DNA from: Planctomycetota bacterium
GTDB taxonomy: Bacteria; Planctomycetota; UBA1135; GCA-002686595
DNA: 64,000 nucleotides
Assembly: GCA_016714045.1 (NCBI GenBank)
Contig: JADJNY010000015.1
Span: forward strand, 124,001 to 188,000
Reading direction: 5' to 3'
Within the stretch, counting starts at the first letter, position 1. Each line of letters begins with the position of its first letter. Made by a program: the position numbers and the translations under genes. The notes under the pieces were generated by a model. That model was not told the origin of the DNA. It saw nothing but the letters and a program-made list of their open reading frames with translations, and searched no databases. Shown here piece after piece: positions 38,254 to 47,134 of the stretch.

Positions 38254-39207
38254 TCACTCTCCGCGCACGGGCACGATCGCCCGCCGGATCGCGGCCAGCG
38301 GTGCAGCCTCGTCGAACTCGACCTCCCGTCCGCGACCGCGCCGCACGACCCCGAGCTCGCGCCACAAGGCCGCGAGGTCCACGGCGACGGCCCGCGTCGC
38401 GTGCGCTGCATAGAGATCCCGCAGCGTGCTCCCGCCTGCGGCCCCGTCCGCCTCGGCGAGCACGCGCTCGATCGACCAGCTCGCGCGCGCGTCCCCGCCG
38501 CGCGCGACGACCGCCGCGAGCGCCTCCTGCAACCCCACGCGGTTCCCGGTCGCCTTGCGCAGCTCGACGTCGGCGAGGAGGCACCACAACGCGCCGCCGT
38601 AGTAGGTCCGACCCCACGTCGGCGTGCGGTCGAGCCCTTCGTCGCCGTCCTGCGGCAGACCCTGCGCGTAATCGCGCGCGAACTCGCCCCACACGTCCTC
38701 CGCGCGACGCTGTCCGGCGAGCGCGCGCGCGATCGGCTCGACGTACGTCGCGCTGCCTTCCTCGAGCCAGTGGTGCGCGGACGCGAGGCTCGGGAGCGCG
38801 AGGTGCACCATCTCGTGCGTCAGCGTCCAGTCGCGGTCGAGCACCGCGCGCGTCACGTCGCGGCCGACGAGCACGCGCACGCCGTCGCCGTCGGCTTGTC
38901 CGAAGACGACGCGCCGACCCGGCCGCGACGTGACGGTCACGCGCGCGTCGTCGACGGGGAAGCGGCCGTAGTACGCCTCGATCGCGGCCACCGCGCGCTC
39001 CGTCCAGCGCACGAACTCGGCGTCGGGCGCCTGGAAGTCGCTGGCGGTGAGCTCGAGCACGACCGTCGCGCCGCTCGCGGCGCGGATCACGTGCACGCGC
39101 CCCCCGGAGACCCGCGCGACGACGGGCTCGGGCGCGCGCACGGACGCGCACGACGCGTCGAACGCGCCGGCCATCGCGAGCAGCGCGGCTGCGGCGAGCG
39201 GCCTCAC
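38254..39207 (-). CDS. Secreted metallopeptidase-like protein with HExxH
   Basis: This 317-residue protein has an N-terminal export signal (LAAAALLAMAGAFDASCASV). It keeps a canonical HEMVH motif (DWTLTHEMVHLAL), a downstream WLEEGSATYVEP block with the metal-ligand Glu, and GRTYYGGALWCLLADVELR, resembling peptidase-MA/DUF1570-like gluzincins. Unlike the protein at 29553 its catalytic Glu is present. The GTG at 39207 overlaps the corrected stop of the rhamnosidase gene (TGA at 39204-39206), so the two are translationally coupled and may act together outside the cytoplasm. Confidence 0.7.
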   Translation of the reverse strand: MRPLAAAALLAMAGAFDASCASVRAPEPVVARVSGGRVHVIRAASGATVVLELTASDFQAPDAEFVRWTERAVAAIEAYYGRFPVDDARVTVTSRPGRRVVFGQADGDGVRVLVGRDVTRAVLDRDWTLTHEMVHLALPSLASAHHWLEEGSATYVEPIARALAGQRRAEDVWGEFARDYAQGLPQDGDEGLDRTPTWGRTYYGGALWCLLADVELRKATGNRVGLQEALAAVVARGGDARASWSIERVLAEADGAAGGSTLRDLYAAHATRAVAVDLAALWRELGVVRRGRGREVEFDEAAPLAAIRRAIVPVRGE

Positions 39208-42200
39208 GCGCCGGCGCGGAAGCGGTAGCGGCCCGCGCGCACCTCGAGCACGGCCTTGCCGTCCTTGCGGTCCGCGACGCGCGTCCTTCGAGTCCGCGGG
39301 GATCGGCTGGCCGCCCTCCGTGATCGCGACGCCGTCCGCAGCGGGGAGCACGACCGTCGCGCTCGCGTTCGCGGGCACGAGCACGTCGAGCTCGAATGCG
39401 GCCTGCGTCTTCGTCCACGACGCCTCGATGCGGCCGACGATCGAGTCGTACGCGCCCTCGGCGTGCGTCACCTTCTGCGTCGGCGCGGGCGCGACGACGA
39501 AGTGCTTCCAACCGACCTGCTTCTCGTCGGGCCGCAACCCAACGAGCCAGCCCATCATCCACTCGCCGATCGAGCCGAACGCGAAGTGGTTGAACGAGTT
39601 CATGCCCGGATCGGCGAACCCGCGGCCGGGCACGAAGCCGTCGCGGCGCTCCCACGTCGTCGTGGCGCCTTGGCCGACCTGCCAGCCGAGCGCGGGGAAG
39701 CGCGTCTCGCACGCGATGCCGTCCGCGGCGACGCCGGCGCGCGAGAGCTCGATCAACGCGCGATGCGTCGTCAGGAAGCCCGTCGTGAGCTGGTTGTCGC
39801 GCGCGCGGATGTCCGCGAGCAGGTGCTCGACCAGCTTCGGACGCTGGAACTCGGGCACGAGGTCGAACGCGAGCGCGAGCACGTAACCCGCCTGCGCTCC
39901 GCCGACGAAGCGGCTGTCGACGTCGAAGTAGCGCTGAGCGAAGGCGTTGGCCGCGCTCACGGAGTAGTCGCCGTAGGTCGTCGGGATCGCCGCCGGCGCT
40001 CCCTGGTACATGGCGGTCGGCGTCTCGTTCCCGTTCACGAGCAGCGTGATCTTCGACGCGAGGCGCGTGCTCGCGCGCAACCACGCCGTCGCGAACGCTT
40101 CCTTGTCCATCTCGCAGCCTTCGCGCTTCCATCCGTCCGCGACGATCGTGCTGCCGTTGAGCCAGTCGCCGTAGTCGTTGCCGCGCTGGTTCTCCCAGCG
40201 GAACTGGCGGTTGAAGTTCATCACGAAGTCGACGTGCCGCTGCAGCGCCTGCACGTGGCGCTCGAGCAGGCGCTTGTCGCCGTAGTTCACCCACGCGGCC
40301 CACGGGACGTGCACGCCCGCGTCGCCCCACCCGGGCGCGCCCGTGAAGCGCTCGCCCGGACCGAACGGATGCGGCGCGAAGTCGGGGAAGCGCCCTTCGC
40401 GACCCTGCGCGTCGCGCGCGTCCCAGGCCCACTTCCCGAGGAACGCCGCGAGGTCCATCTGGTAGATGCCGGTCTGCGCGAACGCGCCGAGGTCGCCCAT
40501 CCAGCCGAGGCGCTCGTCGCGCTGCGGACAATCCGTCGCGATCCCGGTCAGGTTGCCCGCGAGCGAGGTCCGCGCGTTGCGCCAGAGCGCGTCGAGCACA
40601 GGCTCGGAGCACGCGAAGCTCGCGGTCTCGCGCGCGGACGTGCGCACGACGCGCGCGACGAAGTTCGCGAGCTCCGGCTTCGCGGCGAGGCCCGTGAGCT
40701 CGACGTAGCGGAAGCCGTGCAGCGTGAAGCGCGGCTCCCACGTCTCGCGACCGCCGCCGCGGAGCGTGTAGCGATCAGTCTGGGCCGCTCCGCGCAGGTT
40801 CGCGGTGTAGAGGCGCCCTTCCGCGTCGAGCATCTCGCCGTGACGCAGCACGACCGTCTCACCCGCCGCGCCGGAGCACGTGATGCGGCAGCGCCCCGTG
40901 ACGACGCGGCCGAAGTCGACGACGTACGTGCCCTTCGCGGGCTCGGTGATCGAGCGCGCGGGGAGCTCCTCGACGACGCGCATCGGCTCGCTCGGCTGCC
41001 AGTAGATGCCATCGTCGGGCTGACCGACAGCCTCGACCGGCACCCATGCGGCATCGTCGAAGCCGGGCTGGTCCCAGCCCGCGAGCGCTCGGCGCGCGTC
41101 GTACGTCTCGCCGTCGAGCAGGTCGCTCGACCGGATCGGACCCTCGAGCGTGCTCTTCCACGCCGGCCCCGTCGTGAAGCGCGAGCGGTCGCCGTTCACG
41201 AGCTCGATCTCGACCTGCAGGAGCGCGAGCGGCTTGTCGCCGTACAACCCGCGCCGCGGGAAGCCGGGGAGCGTGTCCGCGAGTCCGATGCGGCCCGCGT
41301 ACCAGCCGTCGCCGAGCACGAGACCCGCCGCGTTGTTGCCCTTCCGCACGAGCGACGTCACGTCGTAGGCCTGGTACTGAACGTGGCCGTCGTAGCGCGT
41401 CCACTCCGGCGCGAGCACGCGGTCGCCGACGACGGAGCCGTTCACGTGCAGCTCGTAGAGGCCGAGGGCCGTGACGTAGGCCGTCGCGCGCTTCACGTCC
41501 GTCGAGAGCGCGAACTCGCCGCGCAGGTGCGGCGCGGGCGGGAGCGGGACCTCGCGCGCGGCGTGCGACTGCGTGTCGCCGTCGATCAGCTTCGTGAGCC
41601 CCCATCCGTCGCTCTCGACGGAGTCGTTGCTCGTGATCGCCGCACCGCGCGAGGTGACGACGCCGCGGTCGAGGAGCTCGATCTCGGCGAGCGCGACACC
41701 GAAGCCCTGGCCTTCGCTTTGCGCGTGCTTGAGGAAGCCGAAGCGCACGTAGCGCACGCTCATCCGCGAGCCGAGGTCGTGCACCTTGGGCACGTCGCCC
41801 GGGTTCTTCACGTCGAACGCCGTCTCGTCGACGATGTGGATCGGGCTCTTCTTCATGAAGGTCGGCTCGTCGGCGATCCACATGCGGTACTGGATCGGGA
41901 ACAGGTAGCCGGCGCCGGCCTTCGGATCGTCGTTTGGGTGCGCGGGGTACAGCTTCACCGTGTCGAAGGTGCGCTGCTGCCCGAAGTCGAGCTGCACCCA
42001 GACCATGTCGTCCTGCGCGCTCTTCCACGAGCTGCGCCAGCCGTGGTGCTTGGGCGCGCCCTTCTCGATCGGCCGCGGGTCGGCGATCCACGTGCCGCGC
42101 CAGTCCGACGTCACGAGCGGTCCCATGGTCCACGTCGCGGGCGCGCTCCACGGCGACGCGGCGCCGGCGGCGTCGAAGCTGCGCACGCGCCACCAGTATT

Positions 42201-42963
42201 CGTGATCGAAGGCGAGCGCGGGCCCGCCGTACTCGATCTGGTTCGTCGCGCTCGACGAGACGCGACCGGGGCTCCACACGTCCGCTCGCCCCGCTTCGAG
42301 CGCCGCGCGGTCCGAAGCGACGACGAGCTCGTACGCGCTCTGCGTCGCGCCGCGGCGCGGATCGTCGAGCTCCCACGAGAAGCGCGGCTTCGGCTCGCCG
42401 ACGCCCATCGGGTTTTCGAGGTACTCGAGCCGCAACCGGCGCGGAGCGCGCGGAGCGTTCGCACTCACGTCCTGCGTCGCGGAGACTGGCGTCGCGCTCG
42501 TCGCGGCGCGAGCGGGCGCGGTTTCCGTGCTCGACGCCGTGGGAGCGGCCCCGGTCCCCGCGCTCGACGCGGAGGGAGCCGTTGCGGGTTCCGCGCTCGC
42601 CGCGCCGGGCGCAGGCTGCGTGTCCGCGTTCGACGCGACGAACGCGGGCTTCGCCTCCGTGCTCGACGCGACGGGCGCGGGCTTCGTATCCGCGCTCGAC
42701 GTGGCGGGCGCGAACTCCACCTCCCTGGTCGGCGCTGCGGGTGCCGCCGCGGGTCCCGCGTTCGACGCGGTGCGCTGGGCCTCCGACGCCTGCGCTGCGA
42801 CGCCGACTTCGGAGCGCGACGCGGTGACCTCGGTCACCGCGCTCCGCGTCTCGATCGAAGTTGACGCCGTTGCCGCGGTGGGTTCGACCGGCGTCGGCGC
42901 GACGCACGTGGAAAAGAAGGCCGATCCGAACACGAACGAGAGCGATCGAAGGATCTTGGTCAT
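39204..42963 (-). CDS. GH78 alpha-L-rhamnosidase, secreted (frameshift near 3' end)
   Basis: The ~1250-residue protein begins MTKILRSLSFVFGSAFFSTC (export signal, possible lipobox), then an Ala/Ser/Thr-rich spacer to about residue 190. The family order follows: Ig-like N-domain (PRRLRLEYLENPMGVGEPKPRFSWEL), the Bac_rhamnosid_N sugar-binding domain and the (alpha/alpha)6 catalytic domain with TDCPQRDERLGWMGDLGAFAQT, the usual Asp/Glu cluster. The coding frame slips near 39278-39286: one more base would join DSKDAR to VADRKDGKAVLEVRAGRYRF and a TGA at 39204. Without it the frame runs into the next gene. It removes rhamnose from plant, algal or bacterial polysaccharides. The substrate is not readable. 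Confidence 0.85.
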
Positions 42964-43039
42964 CGGAATCCGTGGAAGCGGGTGCAGCCCTGGACGATAC
43001 CATGCGCCTTCGCCGCGGCGGAACGCGGCCGGAGCACGC

Positions 43040-43987
43040 TTGGCGGATCCGCAATCGTCCTGGTTCGAGGTGTCGCGCTCCAAGGAGCGCAAGAAGGCGA
43101 ACGAGCACGGCCTCGTGCTCCAGTCCGTCGGCGTCCAGACCGGCCAGATGCAGGCGGAAGGCCTGTGGATCGTGCTCGTGCGGCTCGAGGACCTGGAGCG
43201 CTCGCGGGCCGAGATCGAGCGCTACGAGCGCGAGAACGTCGGCTGGCCGCCGCGCGAGAGCTACCCCAAGCCGATCTCGCAGGGACTGTGGGCCGCGCTC
43301 GTCTACTCGACGCTGCTCGCGCTCCTCCACATCTGGCAGAAGAACGGCGAGTTCGGCTTCGAGTGGCTCGCGGCCGGACGCTCCGACGCGGCGCGCGTCA
43401 GCGACGGCGAATGGTGGCGCGCGATCACGGCGCTCACGCTGCACGGCGACGTGGCGCACCTGCTCGGGAACATCGTGTTCGGCAGCGTGTTCGGCGTCAT
43501 CCTCGCGCAATCGATCGGCGTCGGGCTCGCGTGGAACGCGTTCCTGCTCGCGGGCGCGCTCGGAAACCTGATCAACGCGTGGATCCAACCGTCGGAGCAC
43601 GCGTCGATCGGCGCGTCGACCGCGGTGTTCGGCGGCTTGGGCACGCAGGTCGCCTACGAGTGGATGAAGCGCCGCGAGCTCGCGTACCCGACGCTGCGGC
43701 GCTGGGCGCCCGTGATCGGCGGGGTCGCACTGCTCGGCTGGCTCGGCGCGGGCGGGACGTTCCGCGAAGGCGCCACGATGCGCGAGAACCTGCGCGTGCT
43801 CGACGACGCGCTCTCCAAGGTCGACGTGCTCGCCCACGTGACGGGCTTCGCGAGCGGCGCCCTGCTCGGCGTGCTGCTCGGCCTGCGCAAACGTCGCCCG
43901 TGGATGCCGATGCACTGGCAGATCGTGCTGACGCTGGTCCCCGTCGCCGTGATCGCCTCCGCGTGGGCCATCGCGCTGACGCGGTAG
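43040..43987 (+). CDS. Rhomboid-family intramembrane serine protease
   Basis: The ~315-residue protein has a cytosolic N-domain (WFEVSRSKERKKANEHGLVLQSVG...) and about six membrane helices. The catalytic Ser is in GASTAVFGGLG (GxSx), and the catalytic His in HVTGFASGALLG. HGDVAHLLGNIVFGSVFG is the helix with the oxyanion-stabilising His and Asn. It cleaves membrane proteins inside the bilayer. A TTG at 43040, preceded by GGAG seven bases upstream, gives the best N-terminus (LADPQSSWFEV); upstream ATG-free frame overlaps the rhamnosidase gene on the other strand. The start is uncertain. Confidence 0.85.
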   Translation: MADPQSSWFEVSRSKERKKANEHGLVLQSVGVQTGQMQAEGLWIVLVRLEDLERSRAEIERYERENVGWPPRESYPKPISQGLWAALVYSTLLALLHIWQKNGEFGFEWLAAGRSDAARVSDGEWWRAITALTLHGDVAHLLGNIVFGSVFGVILAQSIGVGLAWNAFLLAGALGNLINAWIQPSEHASIGASTAVFGGLGTQVAYEWMKRRELAYPTLRRWAPVIGGVALLGWLGAGGTFREGATMRENLRVLDDALSKVDVLAHVTGFASGALLGVLLGLRKRRPWMPMHWQIVLTLVPVAVIASAWAIALTR

Positions 43988-44043
43988 CCGCGAGGGGAAC
44001 GACGCGGCTCGAGACGCGATGCGCGCATTCCCTCTCCGCTCGT

Positions 44044-44128
44044 CGCTCGTTGCGGAGCGCCCCCTGGAGTTCCGCGTTGGTTCGGGAGCGTCCGCGGGTC
44101 CGAAGCGACGTGGAGCCTGGAGCGCGTT
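44044..44128 (+). repeat. Palindromic interspersed element, decayed copy E
   Basis: CGCTCGTTGCGGAGCGCCCCCTGGAGTTCCGCGTTGGTTCGGG resembles the 5' side of copies B-D (quoted as a region, 44044-44086). The opposite arm is diverged (CCGAAGCGACGTGGA) and the TCCT loop and 3' flank are not recognisable. It lies 57 bases after the rhomboid gene, same orientation. Confidence 0.6.
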
Positions 44129-44201
44129 GCCTCCGGGGGCACGCCGCTGCGTCCTTTTCGCGTGAGGATTCCGTCGGGGAGAACGGGTCCCGACCTCGTC
44201 C

Positions 44202-45218
44202 TCAGCCGCGCAGTTGCTTCACGAGCTCCCGCTCCCGCTCCGCGGTGAGCCCCGACTTCCACGCGTGTCCCGCCTCGCGCGTCCGCTCCCACGCCCACAC
44301 GTCCCGCAACGTTTCCCCCGCGGCCCGCGGCGCGAACCCATGCGCGCGCGCCCTCGCCGTCGAGATCGCGTTCACGCCCTCGTTCCCCGTCGGCGGCCAC
44401 AGCGGCAGGTCCTTCCACGGCGCCACGCCATGCTCCGCGAGCCACTCCGGCTCCGCCCACGCGAACCGCGCGTCTCCACCCGTGACCACCTTCAGCCCGT
44501 GCAGGAGCTCCTCGAACGTGTCGCACCCGCGCGTCCCCGCGGCGTTGAACACGCCGCCGTGGCCGTCCTCGGCGAGTTTCACCACGAACGCCCCGAGGTC
44601 GCGCACGTCGACGAACTGCACCGGCTGCTCGCGCGGCGCGGGCGCGAGCACGTCCCCTCCGCGCGCCACGCGCGCGACCCAGTACGGCAACCGGTCGCTG
44701 CGGTCGCCCGCCCCGACGATCACGTGCGGCCGCACGACGGCGCCGTGCTCCTTCATCCGTTCGAGCACGAGCTTCTCGCACGCCGCCTTCATCGGCCCGA
44801 AGTTCTCGTAGCCCGCGCCGACGTCCCCGAGGTCGCCGTCCTTCGAGCGCGCGCTCGGCGCGAGCGGCTCTACCTGGAGCGGCGCCGTCTCGTCGACGCC
44901 GGGCTTCGACAGGTCCGCGTACACCGAGACCGACGACACGAACAGGTACATCCCGGCCTTCGGCGCGACGACGTCGAGCGCCTGGCGCACGAGCCGTGGC
45001 TTCTCCACGTACGTGTCGATCACCGCGTCCCATGTGCGCCCTTTCAACGCGTCCAGCTCGTTCGCGTCGCGGTCGCCGCGCAGCTTCTCGACGCCGGGGA
45101 AGAGCTCGGGGTTCGTCTTGCCGCGGTTGAAGAGGGTGACCGTGTGCTTGCCCGCGAGCGCGGCTTCGACGATCGCCGGTCCGACGTAGCGCGTGCCGCC
45201 GAGGACGAGGAGCTTCAT
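44202..45218 (-). CDS. NAD(P)-dependent epimerase/dehydratase-like protein (extended SDR)
   Basis: The 338-residue protein begins MKLLVLGGTRYVGPAIVEAAL, a Rossmann glycine motif of extended SDRs, then FNRGKT and WDAVIDTYVEKP. SSVSVYADLSKPGVDE holds the Ser/Tyr-type site and GYENFGPMKAACEKLVLERM a Tyr and Lys, but the spacing is not the classic YxxxK. HVIVGAGDRSDRLPYWVARVARGG and VQFVDVRDLG complete the family pattern. It resembles isoflavone-reductase-like or NDP-sugar epimerases acting on unknown substrates. It stands alone, divergent from the transporter gene. Confidence 0.78.
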   Translation of the reverse strand: MKLLVLGGTRYVGPAIVEAALAGKHTVTLFNRGKTNPELFPGVEKLRGDRDANELDALKGRTWDAVIDTYVEKPRLVRQALDVVAPKAGMYLFVSSVSVYADLSKPGVDETAPLQVEPLAPSARSKDGDLGDVGAGYENFGPMKAACEKLVLERMKEHGAVVRPHVIVGAGDRSDRLPYWVARVARGGDVLAPAPREQPVQFVDVRDLGAFVVKLAEDGHGGVFNAAGTRGCDTFEELLHGLKVVTGGDARFAWAEPEWLAEHGVAPWKDLPLWPPTGNEGVNAISTARARAHGFAPRAAGETLRDVWAWERTREAGHAWKSGLTAERERELVKQLRG

Positions 45219-45366
45219 GCGCGGAGCGGAGCGCAGCGCGCCGAGGAGCGCAAGCACCGCGGCGCGGGGTGCACGCTGGGTGGAGCGAGACTTACCGGCC
45301 GCGACAGGATCGCTTTTCGATCTCCTTGCGTGCCCAGCCCGCCCCGAGCGGGCAGGATACGCCCCG

Positions 45367-46797
45367 ATGTCCGCCCCCCACGCCGACGCCCCCGGTCTCC
45401 CGCTGCGCATCGCCCGCCGATTCGTCGACGTGCGCCCGGGCGAGGGCGCGACGCTCCTCCTCGGCACGCTCGGGTTCTTCTGTGTGCTCGCGAGCTACTT
45501 CGTGCTCAAGCCGCTGCGGGACGAGATCGGCATCGCGCGCGGCACCGAGAACCTGCCTTGGCTTTGGACGGGCACGCTCGGCGTGACGCTCCTGCTCGCG
45601 CCGCTGTTCGCGTGGCTCGTGTCGCGCTACCCGCGGCGGACGTTCCTGCCGGCGACCTACCGTTTCTTCGCGCTGAACCTGGTCGTGTTCGTCGTGCTCG
45701 CGCGCGTGCTGCACGGCGACGCGCTGCTCTGGACGAAGTACGCGTTCTACTTCTGGGTGTCGGCGTTCAACATGTTCGTCGTGTCGGTCTGGTGGGCCTT
45801 CATGGCCGACCTGTTCCGCCTCGAACAGAGCCGGCGCGTGTTCGGATGCATCGCGGTCGGCGGGACGTTGGGAGCGATCGTCGGCGCGGCGGTCACGAAG
45901 AGCCTCGTCGGCGAGATCGGCAGCTTCGGCTTGATGCTGTGCTCGCTGGGGTTGCTCGAGAGCGCCGCGCAGATCGCGCGGGTTCTCGCGAAGCGCTCCG
46001 ACGCGCAGGACGAGACCTTGCGCGCCGGCGCAGAGGCCGCGCCGCGCGAGCGCGCGACGACGGCTCCGACCTCCGGGAGCGCCGCAGCACAGGCCGCGAA
46101 GCCGCGCGGGAACGCCTGGAGCGGCCTGCAGCGCGTCGCGACCTCGCCGTACCTGCGCGCGATCGGGCTCTACATCGTGCTGCAGACGCTCGCGTCGGGG
46201 TTCTTGAACCTGCAGCTCAACCAGCTCGTCCACGACGCGAAGAGCGGCGCGGTCGACCGCACCGCGGCGTTCGCGGACCGCGACCTGTGGACGCAGGGGC
46301 TCACGCTCGCCCTGCAGATCTTCGTCACCGGCCGCGCGATCCCCTATCTCGGCGTCAGCGCGACGCTCGTGATCCAGCCGTTCGTCGCGATCGCGGGCTT
46401 CACGCTGCTCGCATGGGCGCTGCCTGACGAGGCCGCGCCGGGCGGAGGTTTCCCGGCGGACGACGCGCGGCTCGAGTTCGCGCTGTGGACCGTGATCGTG
46501 TTCGAAGCGCTCTTCCGCGCGACGCAGAACGGCTTCGCGCGACCGGCGCGTGAGACGCTCTTCACCGTCGTCGACCGCGAGGACAAGTACGCCGCGAAGA
46601 GCGTGCTCGACACGTTCGTGCTGCGCGGAGGCGACGTGCTCTTCGCGTGGGTCTTCCGCCTCCTCCGCACGGAGGCCGCGCTGCCCGCAGCGCTCGTCGC
46701 CAGCGCCGTCATCCCGTTCGCCGGCGGCTGGTTGGTGCTGAGCTGGTTCTTGGGCCGGATGCAACAGCGGCTCGCGGGCGAGCGCGAACCCGCGTGA
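45367..46797 (+). CDS. NTP/NDP-exchange-type (ATP/ADP translocase-like) transporter
   Basis: The 476-residue protein has about 12 membrane segments and the family N-terminus: PGEGATLLLGTLGFFCVLASYFVLKPLRDEIGI, ending in the KPLRDE motif typical of Npt1/TlcA-like proteins and their MFS relatives. A basic/Ala-rich loop separates the halves. The second half contains LQLNQLV and KYAAKSVLDTFVLRGGD. Classic members swap ATP for ADP in intracellular bacteria. Free-living planctomycetes carry relatives with unproven substrates, so nucleotide exchange is a family inference. Start ATG at 45367. Confidence 0.75.
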   Translation: MSAPHADAPGLPLRIARRFVDVRPGEGATLLLGTLGFFCVLASYFVLKPLRDEIGIARGTENLPWLWTGTLGVTLLLAPLFAWLVSRYPRRTFLPATYRFFALNLVVFVVLARVLHGDALLWTKYAFYFWVSAFNMFVVSVWWAFMADLFRLEQSRRVFGCIAVGGTLGAIVGAAVTKSLVGEIGSFGLMLCSLGLLESAAQIARVLAKRSDAQDETLRAGAEAAPRERATTAPTSGSAAAQAAKPRGNAWSGLQRVATSPYLRAIGLYIVLQTLASGFLNLQLNQLVHDAKSGAVDRTAAFADRDLWTQGLTLALQIFVTGRAIPYLGVSATLVIQPFVAIAGFTLLAWALPDEAAPGGGFPADDARLEFALWTVIVFEALFRATQNGFARPARETLFTVVDREDKYAAKSVLDTFVLRGGDVLFAWVFRLLRTEAALPAALVASAVIPFAGGWLVLSWFLGRMQQRLAGEREPA

Positions 46798-46963
46798 CCG
46801 CGAGGAACGGCGCGCGCATCCACGGAAACTCGCCAGCGCAGCGACACGCGCGCCTTCGCGAAAGCTCGACCGCGAGGAGCCACTCGCGCATTCGCAAAGG
46901 CTCGACGGCGAGAAGCCGACAGCGCATCCACGGAGGCTCAACCGCGAAGAACCGCTCGCTCAC
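46796..46963. repeat. Degenerate 36-bp tandem repeat array
   Basis: Four units of exactly 36 bases (46796, 46832, 46868, 46904) and a partial fifth (46940) lie head to tail. Units end ...(A/G)(A/G)(A/G)CTC and start GACCGCGAGGA-like. The fifth unit runs into copy C. There are no non-repeat spacers, so it is not CRISPR. It starts on the last codons of the transporter gene. Both strands have frames through it that repeat a 12-residue pattern; I cannot support either as a protein. Confidence 0.75.
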
Positions 46964-47117
46964 CACTCGATGCTGAGAGCCCCTAGAACTCCGCGTCGTC
47001 CCGGGCCGGTCCTCCGGCCCGGGACGACGCGGAGTCCGGAATGCGAAGCATCCGAATGTGTTCCGTTGCTTCCCTTCCCCCGCGTCTCCCCATCTGGCAA
47101 TTGCGCTCCCGACCGAC
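46964..47117 (+). repeat. Palindromic interspersed element, copy C
   Basis: It starts CACTCGATGCTGAGAGC. The perfect 22-bp stem (46988-47009 with 47014-47035) closes on TCCT (47010-47013), followed by TCCGGAATGCGAAGCATCC, GTGTTCCGTTGC and CTGGCAATTGCGCTCCCGACCGAC. Stem variant GTCGTCCC is matched by GGGACGAC. It lies 167 bases after the transporter gene, same orientation, and ends near the stop of the esterase-like gene on the other strand. Confidence 0.9.
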
Positions 47118-47134
47118 AGAAGGCCCCGCCGCCC

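Noticed and set aside
46796..46963. 36-bp repeat as a CRISPR array
   Set aside because: Repeats are contiguous with no unique spacers, vary in sequence, and no cas gene is present.
46709..46966. A 12-residue-repeat protein encoded by the 36-bp array
   Set aside because: Both strands give repeat peptides and neither has a convincing start, codon pattern or family.
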